NCBI GenBank assembly: GCA_015207365.1
Contig: JADEXA010000021.1
Location: forward strand, 36,422 to 100,421
Direction: 5' to 3'
Length of the DNA: 64,000 bases
DNA from: Vacuolonema iberomarrocanum LEGE 07170
Lineage (GTDB): Bacteria; Cyanobacteriota; Cyanobacteriia; Elainellales; Elainellaceae
The translations under genes and the position numbers were made by a program. Below the pieces are notes generated by a model. It ran no database searches, had not been told where the DNA came from, and was given only the letters and a program-made list of their open reading frames with translations. Shown piece after piece: positions 16,176 to 24,873 of the stretch (position 1 is the stretch's first letter; every line of letters starts with the position of its first letter).

Positions 16176-18290
16176 ATGAGTCTGGTTGCACTTGATCCCA
16201 CCTTGCAGATGATCGTTTCTCCCTCCGACCTGGACGCTGTCCTGGTTTTGATTCCCGTGCGCAATGAAGCCGAGACGATTGGCGATGTGCTGAAAGTATT
16301 ACAAAATCAAGGGTTAAAGCGGATTCGGGTGGTCGATAATGGCAGTACCGATGCCAGTGCTGCGATCGCCCAGGCCCATGGAGCTGAGGTCATTCGAGAA
16401 CCCCGACCGGGCTACGGTCAGGCTTGTTGGAGTGGCTTGCAGAATTTGCCCAATGGCGTGCACTGGATTTTGTTTTGTGATGGCGATGGTAGCGATGATT
16501 TGAACGAACTGCCGAAATTCTGGCAGTACCGAGAGCAGGCCGACCTGATTCTGGGCGATCGCCGCGCGACGGCTACCGGACGCAAAACCCTTTCCCCCGT
16601 CCAAAACTTTGGCAATGCCCTGGCAACGACACTAATCCGCTGGGGATGGGGACACCGCTACCACGACCTAGGCCCCTTACGCCTCATTCGCCGCGATGCC
16701 TTGGATGCGATGCAGATGGGCGATCGCGGGTTTGGCTGGACGGTGGAAATGCAAGTCCGGGCGATCGAGCAGGGACTACGCATTCAAGAATTCCCCGTCC
16801 AGTACCGCCCTCGGCAGGGAGGACGCTCCAAAATTTCAGGGACGATCTCCGGCTGCTTCCAAGCAGGCGTTATCATCCTCTCCACCCTCGCCTATCTCTA
16901 CTTTCAACGAGCAAATCCTTCTCAAAACCCAACCTCCAACACCCTAAATACCCCCAGAGAAATATCCCCGTCTCCTGCTTCCTCTGCGTCCATCCGCGTT
17001 CATCTGCGTTCTGGTTTCCTCCACCCCCACCCCATTCTTCCGTCTACCCTGCTCATCCTCGGAACGGCAGCAATGGGACAGCTCGGGCATAGCGACCAGG
17101 TGCCACAGCTCTGGTGGAGCGTTGCAGTGATGGGCGCGGGGTTTATCTGGAGTTGGCGCTGGCAGTCCCTCTCACCGTTGTGGTTTTGGGGCGTGGCGAT
17201 CGCTACGCGCCTCTTGCTCTTGCCAATGGAACCCAACAGCGACATCTTCCGCTATATGTGGGAAGGTTTGATTCAAAACGCGGGTTTCAGCCCCTACCAT
17301 CTGCCCCCCTCGGCTGAAATTTTGGAACCGTTGCGTCCCGGCTGGTGGTTTCGCATCAACCATGCGGATGTCAGTGCCATCTATCCACCCGTCACCCAAC
17401 TGGGCTTTCGACTGCTGGCCTGGATTTCGCCCTCAGTGCTGCTGTTCAAGCTGTCATTTGTCGCCGCCGATCTGGCTGTGTGCAAGCTGCTGTGCGATCG
17501 CTTTCAGCCTCATCGCGCCCTCCTCTATGCCTGGAATCCCTTGATTCTCTACTCCTTTGCCGGGACGGGGCATTACGACAGTTGGTTTCTGTTGCCCCTA
17601 GTGTTGGCTTGGTTTGCTGCCGAGTCCCTGAGTCCGACGGCCCAAGCTTTCTCACGAAGCGCACTGGGCATCGGAATCAGCGCTGGGTTGAAGTGGATCA
17701 GCCTGCCCTTGCTGGGATTTTTGGCTGTGTTTCCCTTGCGCAAGGGGAAATGGAAGCTAGCCCTGGGCATTCCACTCGTGGGGATATTGCCCTTCGTGCT
17801 CAGTGCCTTGCCCTACTGCGACTCTGCTGCGTGCCCCTTGGTCCCGGTGAGTTCGGGCTTTGTGTCGAGCGATCGCAGCGCCGAATGGGTTCCCTATTTG
17901 CTCGCGCAGGTTGCACCGCAACTGGCCACCCACAACATCGTCTACGGGCTACTTCTGGGCATTGTTCTTTTAGGGTTGATGGCACGATCCAATACATTTT
18001 TGGGTTACGCCGAATCCTACTTTTTTGCACTGCTTGTTCTCTCGCCCATCATCCATATCTGGTATTTCACCTGGCTTGTACCGTTTGCTGTGGCGACTCA
18101 AAACTTGGGTACTCGCCTGGTGAGTTTTTCTGCATTCGTTTATCTGGTGCTGTTCTACCGCCAAAGTTTGGGTGACTTTAGCTGGGCACTGACCCCGGCA
18201 GAACGAACCCTACTCTGGCTCCCCTTGCTTCTGGGTTGGACATGGACTCGGTTTCGCCCATCCACAGCTCGCCCACCCACAGCTCAGTAA
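16176..18290 (+). CDS. fused family-2 glycosyltransferase and polytopic membrane glycosyltransferase
   Basis: A 704-residue fusion. Residues 20-230 are a family-2 (DPM1-like) glycosyltransferase: LVLIPVRNEAETIGDVL, VVDNGSTDAS and the metal-binding CDGDGSDD (101-108). One helix (230-243) follows. A Pro/Ser-rich linker (245-290) then leads to about ten transmembrane helices with the pattern of polyprenyl-phosphate mannosyltransferases (EPNSDIFRYMWEG, YPPVTQ, AWNPLILYSFAGTGHYDSW). The N-terminal half would make a lipid-linked sugar and the C-terminal half use it, so the fusion is biochemically coherent (inference). The DNA for the linker contains a motif that recurs as noncoding sequence at 59227-59252. 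ATG 16176 fits the domain better than the upstream TTG at 16137. Confidence 0.8.
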   Translation: MSLVALDPTLQMIVSPSDLDAVLVLIPVRNEAETIGDVLKVLQNQGLKRIRVVDNGSTDASAAIAQAHGAEVIREPRPGYGQACWSGLQNLPNGVHWILFCDGDGSDDLNELPKFWQYREQADLILGDRRATATGRKTLSPVQNFGNALATTLIRWGWGHRYHDLGPLRLIRRDALDAMQMGDRGFGWTVEMQVRAIEQGLRIQEFPVQYRPRQGGRSKISGTISGCFQAGVIILSTLAYLYFQRANPSQNPTSNTLNTPREISPSPASSASIRVHLRSGFLHPHPILPSTLLILGTAAMGQLGHSDQVPQLWWSVAVMGAGFIWSWRWQSLSPLWFWGVAIATRLLLLPMEPNSDIFRYMWEGLIQNAGFSPYHLPPSAEILEPLRPGWWFRINHADVSAIYPPVTQLGFRLLAWISPSVLLFKLSFVAADLAVCKLLCDRFQPHRALLYAWNPLILYSFAGTGHYDSWFLLPLVLAWFAAESLSPTAQAFSRSALGIGISAGLKWISLPLLGFLAVFPLRKGKWKLALGIPLVGILPFVLSALPYCDSAACPLVPVSSGFVSSDRSAEWVPYLLAQVAPQLATHNIVYGLLLGIVLLGLMARSNTFLGYAESYFFALLVLSPIIHIWYFTWLVPFAVATQNLGTRLVSFSAFVYLVLFYRQSLGDFSWALTPAERTLLWLPLLLGWTWTRFRPSTARPPTAQ

Positions 18291-18329
18291 CATCCATCTT
18301 GTCCTTTAACACCGTCTTCCATTTTTCCT

Positions 18330-19169
18330 ATGCGATATTCCCCTTTTGCTTTGCTAATTCCCGCCGCTATTCTGATTGGTGGATGCTCGACAGAAATCGC
18401 TGCCCCCTCTGGGGAAGAGGCTGTTACGGCCTCGGCAGTCGAAGCCGCATCCTTTGACTACAGCCTTTACACCAATGTGCTGGAAACCTATGTGGATGAC
18501 GAGGGATTGGTCGATTATGTCGCCCTACAAGCCAATCCCGATGATTTACTTGCCTTCAATGAATCCATAGGAGATGTTGCGCCCGATACCTTCCATGCTT
18601 GGAGCCGTGAAGAACAATTGGCGTTTCTCCTCAATGCCTACAACTCCTTCACCCTGCAGTCCATCATCGATCAGGATCCGTTGAAAGATAGCATCCGCGA
18701 TATTCCTGGGGTGTGGCGGGTGCGGACGTTCGACATTGCCGGAGCCTCCAAAACCCTGGACAACATTGAGCACGACACCATTCGCCCCGACTACGAGGAT
18801 CCCCGCATCCATGCTGCCGTCAATTGCTCTGCCATTAGTTGCCCCGTCCTGCGACGCGAGCCCTATGTCGGGGAAAGCCTAGATGCCCAACTAGACGAGC
18901 AAGTGCAAATCTGGATCGATGGCACCCAGGGGGTTGAGATCGATCGGGAAAACAATGTGGTTCATATCTCTGAGCTCTTCAACTGGTTTGGAGAAGATTG
19001 GATTCCAGATTACGGCGATACGGAAGAATTTGCTGGCAATGAGAAGGAACGTGCTGCGCTCAACTTCATTAGTCAACATGTCAGTCCCGAGGATGCCGCC
19101 TACCTGCGGGAAGGAAACTATGAGGTGAGATATCTCTACTACGATTGGGCTCTCAATATTCAATCGTAG
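18330..19169 (+). CDS. DUF547 lipoprotein
   Basis: A 279-residue lipoprotein with lipobox ILIGGC (modified Cys near residue 19). The DUF547 domain fills most of the mature chain: FLLNAYNSFTLQSII (about 110-125), the cysteine-containing IHAAVNCSAISCPVLR (about 168-183) and ISELFNWFGEDW. The family is common in bacteria and plants with no settled function. It starts 39 bp after the glycosyltransferase stop on the same strand, so co-transcription is likely. A terminator-like stem-loop follows. Confidence 0.88.
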   Translation: MRYSPFALLIPAAILIGGCSTEIAAPSGEEAVTASAVEAASFDYSLYTNVLETYVDDEGLVDYVALQANPDDLLAFNESIGDVAPDTFHAWSREEQLAFLLNAYNSFTLQSIIDQDPLKDSIRDIPGVWRVRTFDIAGASKTLDNIEHDTIRPDYEDPRIHAAVNCSAISCPVLRREPYVGESLDAQLDEQVQIWIDGTQGVEIDRENNVVHISELFNWFGEDWIPDYGDTEEFAGNEKERAALNFISQHVSPEDAAYLREGNYEVRYLYYDWALNIQS

Positions 19170-19220
19170 GCACCAACTTTGCCAGACGAACTGGAATCAT
19201 CTTCACTTGAAGACACCCGT

Positions 19221-19268
19221 CAGATGCCTATTCTTGCTGCTAACGAGAATGGGCATCTGATTTTTCAG
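19221..19268 (+). terminator. likely rho-independent terminator after the DUF547 gene
   Basis: CAGATGCCTATTCT pairs with AGAATGGGCATCTG (one G-T wobble) and is followed by ATTTTTC. It lies about 50 bp after the stop at 19169. Confidence 0.65.
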
Positions 19269-19413
19269 GTACAAATTTCGTTAAAAATCAGCAAAATCTT
19301 GGGTTCTAAGGGCGCGATCGCACCCATACTTTGCATATACTTGGTTCTTTGCCAATAAGCAAGTAATATAGTGGCGGCGACGAGCTTCATGATTATTTAC
19401 GTTAGGAAACGTC

Positions 19414-20040
19414 ATGACCTATAAAATGCAAACACTCCAAAAGATTGCCCTGGCTGCCTTGTGCGGCGTTGGGATTGCTATTTCTCCTGCGATCGCCAAC
19501 TCTGCAACCCCTGCAGACCAGATGGAGAACGAAAGCCGTCTGATTATTGCCCAAGAACCCGGAACGATCGTCGATGTCGCCAGTGGTAACGAGGACTTCG
19601 AAACCCTGGTTGCGGCTGTTCAAGCGGCGGATTTGGTGGATGATCTTTCCTCCGAAGGGCCTTTCACCGTCTTTGCACCCACCGACGATGCATTTGATTT
19701 GCTACCAGATGATGTGCTGGCCGCACTTCTGGAGCCTGAAAACGAAGACTTACTCACCGATATATTGCTCTACCACGTTGTTCCCGACGAAGTAACGTCT
19801 GATGAATTGGAATCCGGTGGACTCGATACGTTGAACGGTGGCCTGGCGATCGCGGTCGAACCCGACAATGTTGTTGTTAACAATGCCAGCGTTGTCCTGC
19901 CCGATGTTGATGCTAGCAATGGTGTCATCCATGCCATTAACCGCGTTCTGGTTCCACCCGGAACGCTTGCAGAACTGGAGTCCCGCATGGCAGAGGATGA
20001 TGACGACGATGAGGTGGAGCCCATCCCCGGTCTCTGGTAA
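19414..20040 (+). CDS. secreted fasciclin (FAS1) domain protein
   Basis: A 208-residue exported protein with a signal peptide (IALAALCGVGIAISPAIANS) and one FAS1 domain: TIVDVASGNEDFETLVAAVQ, the H1-box-like GPFTVFAPTDDAFDLLP, the central LLYHVVPDEVTSDEL and the H2-like GVIHAINRVLVPP. FAS1 domains mediate adhesion between cells or to matrix, so a cell-surface or periplasmic place is expected. The acidic tail (EDDDDDEVEP) is unusual. It is preceded by about 240 bp with a terminator, so it has its own promoter. Confidence 0.92.
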   Translation: MTYKMQTLQKIALAALCGVGIAISPAIANSATPADQMENESRLIIAQEPGTIVDVASGNEDFETLVAAVQAADLVDDLSSEGPFTVFAPTDDAFDLLPDDVLAALLEPENEDLLTDILLYHVVPDEVTSDELESGGLDTLNGGLAIAVEPDNVVVNNASVVLPDVDASNGVIHAINRVLVPPGTLAELESRMAEDDDDDEVEPIPGLW

Positions 20041-20253
20041 TCAAAGGCTACTTTAGCCAAACAGGTACGGCAATGCATTTCATATGCATCGCAGGAACGC
20101 TATCAGCAACTGCTATGGGTACCTGTATGAAAAACGCATCCAAATGCTCTGTAACGGGCTTTGGACTATAACTTGCAAGGTCAGTGCTCTTGATAGAGTG
20201 CTGGCCTTTTCTCTTGCTTTCGGATCAAGCTCTACAGGTGATGCAGGATCCAA

Positions 20254-20309
20254 GTCTGAATGTTTGCCGAGAAGGAGTGCGCTGCACCCTTCTCGGCAAA
20301 CATTCAGAC
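20254..20309. repeat. long hairpin repeat (family 7)
   Basis: Perfect 22-bp arms starting GTCTGAATGTTTGCCGAG around a 12-nt loop. It is related to the hairpin at 14895-14940; the differences (G for T in two positions) are matched by complementary changes in the other arm. It lies between convergent genes (fasciclin and LysR). Confidence 0.6.
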
Positions 20310-20423
20310 CCTCAAGCCGCAACGCCAAGCGCTACACATCGAGATGAGGCCAGAGGGTCTTTGACAGTTCCGTACCGCGAGAGTTTCAAAAAATCTTTGG
20401 GCTTGGTTTTCGTAGGAGGTTGA

Positions 20424-21386
20424 TTAAAGCTGTGCCGCTTCCCTCGCCTCTGCGCGTGTAGAATTATCGAGATCAGGCAGCTCAGATGCCTGTGGCACCG
20501 ACTGTTTGAGAAAGTCTAGGAAGGCAAAAACGGGGGGTGGATGGAGCTTGTCGCGCAGGGCGATCGCCCCCAATTTCCGCTCCAGCGGTTTAGGGAGGCG
20601 GCAGATCTGAACGCGCTCTGACGCTTCTTTTAGCGCGAGCCGAGAGACGACGGCTGCCCCCAACCCCTGCTCCACCATGCTCAACACGGTTGGGTTATCC
20701 CGCACTTCATGTACGACCTTGAGCGGAATACCACTTTCCTGGAAATAGCTCTTCAGGCGAACGTAGCAAGAGTTGCCGCGCACATAGGAAATAATCGGAA
20801 ACTGTGCCAGGGTTTCCCAGTCAATTTGCGATGGCTGCACCTCTGCACTGGGCGGCAGAATCGCCAGATACTCATCTGTCCCCAGATCCCAAACCTCAAA
20901 GTCGATATCGTCGGAAATATGCGTCAACCCCAGATCCACCTGTCTATCTCGGACGGCGCGCTCCACATCCCACGTGTCGTAACATTCGACTAGAGACACC
21001 ATGATTTGCGGATGGGTGTCGCGAAACTTCACGATGACAGGAGCCAGGATGTATTTGAAAATCGTCGGCACTGCGGCAACCTTCAACTGCCCAGCCTGCA
21101 TTGTTTTGTGGAGTCGGGCTTCATCCACGATGTTGTCGAGCAAGTGCAGAACTTGGTTGGCATAAGGAATGATGCGCTGACCGGCTGGAGTGAGGGAAGC
21201 ACCCTGTCGCCCCCGTTGCAACAGGATAATTCCCAGTTCCTCTTCCAGGCTGGCGATCGCATGGCTGACAGCCGACTGCGAAATCTCCAATTTTAGCGCC
21301 GCATCTCCAAAATTCTCGCACTCCGAGACCGTGACCAAAGCCCGCAAATGCGACGGTTTGATTCGATTAGGTCGAACACGTGGCAT
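20424..21386 (-). CDS. LysR-family transcriptional regulator
   Basis: A 320-residue LysR regulator. The N-terminal winged helix (residues 10-70) contains HLRALVTVSECENFGDAALKL and ISQSAVSHAIASLEEELG, the recognition helix. The C-terminal effector-binding domain (about 95-300) is of the usual periplasmic-binding type, with LKVAAVPTIFKYILAPVI and VEQGLGAAVVSRLAL. The effector is unknown; it does not match the RbcR/NdhR/CmpR details I know well enough to name it. It is divergent from the small ORF at 21542, which is the natural candidate target. Confidence 0.92.
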   Translation of the reverse strand: MPRVRPNRIKPSHLRALVTVSECENFGDAALKLEISQSAVSHAIASLEEELGIILLQRGRQGASLTPAGQRIIPYANQVLHLLDNIVDEARLHKTMQAGQLKVAAVPTIFKYILAPVIVKFRDTHPQIMVSLVECYDTWDVERAVRDRQVDLGLTHISDDIDFEVWDLGTDEYLAILPPSAEVQPSQIDWETLAQFPIISYVRGNSCYVRLKSYFQESGIPLKVVHEVRDNPTVLSMVEQGLGAAVVSRLALKEASERVQICRLPKPLERKLGAIALRDKLHPPPVFAFLDFLKQSVPQASELPDLDNSTRAEAREAAQL

Positions 21387-21541
21387 AAGCTAGGCTCTCC
21401 ATGATCCCGTAATATCCCTGAAAAAAAACGTACCGCAAGAGAGATTCATCGAAATTGTTCATCCGAAGATGAATATCTTACTTTGAAACCAACTGGGTGT
21501 CCTTCCTATCCTTAGAGTAGATACACTCCTAAGGTGACATG

Positions 21542-21757
21542 ATGACTAGCGCCAACCTGACTTACAACAATTGGAATGCTCCCCTATATCCTCTGCAACG
21601 GGAGCAAGAGGGAACAAAACCTGTGAGTGAAAGCCAACCCGACGTTCGCATTAGCCGGACGAAGTCTGGCTGGAAAGTTACAGATGTGATGCGCAAAGAA
21701 ACCCGTAACTTCCACTCCGAAGCCGAGATTCGTAATTGGTTGGATGAGCGGTTCTAG
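21542..21757 (+). CDS. small conserved-looking hypothetical protein
   Basis: A 71-residue protein with a good ribosome site (AAGGTGAC just upstream). It starts at ATG 21542, or at 21539 with one more Met. The N-terminal half is probably disordered. The C-terminal half is a compact basic-acidic unit (DVRISRTKSGWKVTDVMRKE, then FHSEAEIRNWLDERF) that could fold as a small beta-beta-alpha module. No family is recognised. It is transcribed away from the LysR gene with about 155 bp between starts. Confidence 0.65.
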   Translation: MTSANLTYNNWNAPLYPLQREQEGTKPVSESQPDVRISRTKSGWKVTDVMRKETRNFHSEAEIRNWLDERF

Positions 21758-21915
21758 GATGGCTATTTGCGGGGGACTCCCCGTGACCATGTGTAGAGCT
21801 TAAAGCTAGCTACATAACTTTGAGCTAGACACATAATAGTGGAAAAATGAACCGCTGCCCCGCTAACGGAGTAGTAGTTCATTAATAATAAAAGTTTACT
21901 CGATTGAATCGTGTT
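21758..21915. other. intergenic, nothing named
   Basis: This stretch up to the family-6 repeat holds only a short imperfect direct repeat (AGCTACATAACTTTGAGC and TAGACACATAA). From 22018 to 22309 there is no gene either, apart from a small palindrome TTCTTAACCTG-CAGGTTAAGAA at 22100-22125. Confidence 0.35.
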
Positions 21916-22017
21916 GTACCAATTTGCTAAGAAGCCACTATAGATAATTTTTTGAAATCTTCGTAGCGCTTGGGTTTCAGAAATTATTAGGGTTTGGTTT
22001 TTAAAGTATTGGTGTTA
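21916..22017 (+). repeat. family-6 repeat, uninterrupted copy
   Basis: About 100 bp with ends GTACCAATTTGCTAAG and TATTGGTGTTA and a degenerate central stem. It contains CCACTATAGATAATT, the empty version of the site that is split by a family-1 element at 45550. Confidence 0.65.
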
Positions 22018-22309
22018 CTAAGCATCATCCTTGGATTTTGCAACCCCAACATCAGCAGGTGGGGCAAGAGTCAGTATCACTCGGTTCTACTACCTGATTT
22101 TCTTAACCTGAACGCAGGTTAAGAAACGTTGTTTTTTGTGGCCTAGGTGAATTTCTCTACGATTTTGCGGATTGACCGCGTCCCTGTGGGTAATCTCAGA
22201 GTGAGGTTCACGATCGCTTGAGCCGTTTGTTGTTCTGACAACATCCGAAATCTTGCGGGATTACCCCCGACGTTTACCGCCCTCTCTGTGGATACCCCTC
22301 ACCTAATCT

Positions 22310-23044
22310 ATGGGATTTGGATATTACCTCTACGGCATTTTCCCTGCCCCTGGTCCTAACCATCTCGTGTTGACTGGGCTGGACAAACAGCCTGTGCATT
22401 CACATGCGATCGACGACTTTGTATTTCTCTATTCTGAAGCCCAACAAGAGCGCTATCTTGCCAGCCGCAAGAACCTGCTGGGTCATGAGCGAGTGCTAGA
22501 AGAAGCTATGGATCATGGCTATCGCACCCTACTCCCGCTTCAGTTTGGCTTGATTATTGAAACCTGGGCAGCGGTGCAACAGCAATTGCTGGAGCCCCAA
22601 GGCGACCAACTTCGCCAACTGTTCGATCGTCTGGATGGTCGTCGAGAAGTTGGTGTCAAGATTACTTGGGAACCCGATCGTGAACTGGAGATGCTGATGG
22701 CGGAAAACGCTTCTCTCCGGGAAGAGCGCGATTCCCTCGAAGGCAAGACCCTGAGCATGGATGAGATTGTGCGGATTGGGCAAGCGATTGAGCAGGCTAT
22801 GGAAAGCCGCAAAGAAAACGTGATTGAAGAATTTCGGACGGTCATGAACCCTCTGGCGGTGGCGATCGCCGAAAACGATCCGCTCACCGAAAGCATGATC
22901 TACAACGCAGCCTATCTCATTCCCTGGGATACCGAACCGAGCTTTGGTGAAAAAGTCGAATCCCTCGACCACCACTTCGAGGGGCGGCTCAAGATCCGCT
23001 ACAACAACTTCACTGCCCCCTTTAACTTTGCCCAACTGGAGTAA
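22310..23044 (+). CDS. gvpF: gas vesicle protein GvpL/GvpF
   Basis: A 244-residue protein of the GvpL/GvpF family. It starts YYLYGIFPAP, has the LGHERVLEEAMDHGYRTLLP motif and PLQFGLIIE near residue 80, a central acidic coiled coil (residues about 125-170), and ends with GRLKIRYNNFTAPFNFAQL, the typical family C-terminus. GvpF/L assist nucleation of the protein-shelled gas vesicle and contact GvpA. It is followed after 5 bp by gvpG. No gvpA, gvpC, gvpN, gvpJ, gvpK or gvpV is in the window, so the pair is either a split-off part of a gas vesicle locus or has another use. Confidence 0.92.
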   Translation: MGFGYYLYGIFPAPGPNHLVLTGLDKQPVHSHAIDDFVFLYSEAQQERYLASRKNLLGHERVLEEAMDHGYRTLLPLQFGLIIETWAAVQQQLLEPQGDQLRQLFDRLDGRREVGVKITWEPDRELEMLMAENASLREERDSLEGKTLSMDEIVRIGQAIEQAMESRKENVIEEFRTVMNPLAVAIAENDPLTESMIYNAAYLIPWDTEPSFGEKVESLDHHFEGRLKIRYNNFTAPFNFAQLE

Positions 23045-23049
23045 TCACC

Positions 23050-23304
23050 ATGTTTTTAGACCTTCTCGCCCTCCCCGTGACTGGCCCCGTTGGGGGGATT
23101 AGCTGGATTGCCGAAAAAATTTTGGAACAGGCTGAGCCCCAACTCAACGAAAAGGAAAACTTGAAAAAACAACTCCTTGCCCTCCAACTCGCCTTTGATA
23201 TGGAGGAAATCCCTGAAGACGAGTTTGAGGAACAAGAAGAAGAATTGTTGCTGGCCATCATGGCGCTAGAAGACCAGGAGCGCCTAGAGCAGGAAGAAGG
23301 CTAG
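23050..23304 (+). CDS. gvpG: gas vesicle protein GvpG
   Basis: An 84-residue GvpG: MFLDLLALPVTGPVGGISWI is the family N-terminal signature, followed by AEKILEQAE and a strongly acidic coiled-coil tail rich in Glu (about residues 55-84). GvpG is an accessory protein needed for vesicle assembly and binds GvpF/L. It starts 5 bp after the gvpF stop, so the genes form one operon. A family-3 repeat begins about 50 bp downstream. Confidence 0.92.
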   Translation: MFLDLLALPVTGPVGGISWIAEKILEQAEPQLNEKENLKKQLLALQLAFDMEEIPEDEFEEQEEELLLAIMALEDQERLEQEEG

Positions 23305-23354
23305 TGGCGCGATCGCCTGCCAGTGAACCTACAAACAAATATTGTCATCAGCTA

Positions 23355-23458
23355 TATCAAATCCGGTTGAAAACCTCAAATATCGTTTGTAGCCGCTGCA
23401 TTGCAGCGGCTACAAACGATATTTGAGGTTTGTGACTATTTATTACCGGATTTGATAT
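23355..23458 (+). mobile_element. family-3 palindromic repeat, copy at 23.4 kb
   Basis: A 104-bp element with ends TATCAAATCCGGTT and ACCGGATTTGATAT, flanked by TA (23353-23354 and 23459-23460). The core is a near-perfect palindrome (ACCTCAAATATCGTTTGTAG and on, around a central T). It lies between convergent gvpG and futC. Its terminal base completes the futC stop codon. Confidence 0.8.
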
Positions 23459-24573
23459 TACATACGTGACGTGGCCTCTGCGGGTTGCGGTGACGTTGCA
23501 CTGTCGGGAAAGAAGCGTAGGGTAACATGGCTGAGGTCGAGGCGGACGGTGTTGCCGATGGCAAGTTGGGTGCGGCTAGAGGTGCGGGCGCGGAGGATTT
23601 GTCCGGAGGGTGTTTGCAGCATGTAGCAGTATTCTCGACCGAGGAATTGGCGATCGCGCACCACGATATCCCCTGTCTCATCGGCAACAGGCACCACATC
23701 CTCCTGCCGAATCATCAGATCGCCACTCAAGGCGGTGTGCGAATCTTCTAGCCAGAGGGTGTTGCAGACGCACTGTACCCGCTCCATGCTGAAGTTCCCT
23801 AGTTCCGTTTCCCAAATCTGCCCCCGTTGCTGGGCGGCCAGAAAATTGGCTTGCGTGACAAACTCTGCCACAAATCGAGATGTTGGTTCCTGGTAAAGAT
23901 CTTCGGGGGTGCCCTGCTGTTCTAATTGTCCCGATCGCATGACCGCGACCTGATCGGCGATCGCCATCGCTTCTTCCTGGTCATGGGTAACGAACACCGC
24001 CGAGGTTCCTGTAGCTTTCAGCACCTCGCGGATTTCCTGGCGCAGCGCTACACGCACCTGCACATCCAGATTGCTCAGGGGCTCATCCAACAACACCAGA
24101 TTAGGGCGTGGAGCTAGCGCGCGGGCCAATGCGACCCGCTGTTGCTGTCCGCCAGACAGTTCATGGGGATAGCGTTGCTCGTAGCCCTGCAACCCGATGA
24201 GGGCGATCGCCTCCTGCACCCGCTCATCCACTACGGCTTTCCCCATCCGCTGCAGCCCAAAGGCCAGGTTCTCGGCCACCGTGAGATGGGGAAATAAGGC
24301 AAAATCCTGAAACACCATGCCCACCGATCGCTTTTCTGGAGGGACATACAATCTGTGATTGGAAACCGGAGCTCCGGCAATGGTAATCTGACCCCCTTGC
24401 GGAGCCTCAAAGCCCGCAATCAGCCGGAGGAGCGTGGTTTTGCCACAACCGGACGGACCAAGTAGCGCCAGAATGTCTCCTGAGGCCAAGTCAAAACTGA
24501 CATCGGCGACAGCGGGAACAGGGCATCCAGGAAACTGGTGGGACACACCAACCAGCGAAAGACTTGCGGACAT
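23458..24573 (-). CDS. futC: iron(III) ABC transporter ATP-binding protein
   Basis: About 371 residues from ATG 24573. ABC ATPase motifs are complete: Walker A GPSGCGKTT (39-47), Q-loop VFQDFALFPH, signature LSGGQ (139-143), Walker B LVLLDEP and H-loop VTHDQEEAM. The C-terminal third is a TOBE-like regulatory domain. The FbpC/FutC assignment rests on the divergent neighbour, a two-unit iron-type permease, and on overall pattern. It would power ferric iron import across the plasma membrane. The frame opens at 24648, but the first 25 residues are unlike the family; M13 (24612) is another option. The TAA stop (23460-23458) is formed by the TA target and first base of a family-3 repeat. Confidence 0.85.
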   Translation of the reverse strand: MSASLSLVGVSHQFPGCPVPAVADVSFDLASGDILALLGPSGCGKTTLLRLIAGFEAPQGGQITIAGAPVSNHRLYVPPEKRSVGMVFQDFALFPHLTVAENLAFGLQRMGKAVVDERVQEAIALIGLQGYEQRYPHELSGGQQQRVALARALAPRPNLVLLDEPLSNLDVQVRVALRQEIREVLKATGTSAVFVTHDQEEAMAIADQVAVMRSGQLEQQGTPEDLYQEPTSRFVAEFVTQANFLAAQQRGQIWETELGNFSMERVQCVCNTLWLEDSHTALSGDLMIRQEDVVPVADETGDIVVRDRQFLGREYCYMLQTPSGQILRARTSSRTQLAIGNTVRLDLSHVTLRFFPDSATSPQPAEATSRM

Positions 24574-24793
24574 AGCGGTTTGGGAAGAAGTTAAACGTGC
24601 GGCTAAAGTCATGTTTCCAGAGCAAGATGCTCTAGGGCGTCGGTTCAAGCATGCGCGATCCAGTGTTTCCCAGGCCAGTAAGGATGGGAGGAGAACTTGG
24701 TTAAAGCGAGGAATTGCCTACGACACGAATGCTTTGGGAGGAATGAATGGTCAAATTCCATTGCCTTTTACTAGCTTATGCCGATTAGCATCG

Positions 24794-24816
24794 TTATTGA
24801 AAGTAAAATTCAATAA
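24794..24816. promoter_or_regulatory. dyad in the futC-futB divergent promoter region, possible Fur-type operator
   Basis: TTATTGAA and TTCAATAA are perfect 8-bp arms around the 7-bp AT-rich spacer AGTAAAA. It lies 58 bp upstream of the futB start and about 220 bp from the futC start. AT-rich dyads of this size in iron-uptake promoters are often Fur sites, but it is not a good match to the classical Fur box, so the assignment is tentative. Confidence 0.4.
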
Positions 24817-24873
24817 GGTGATTGTATGCTGTGGGTAGTCATTGCCCGTGTTCCTTAAGATTTCTATCATCCT

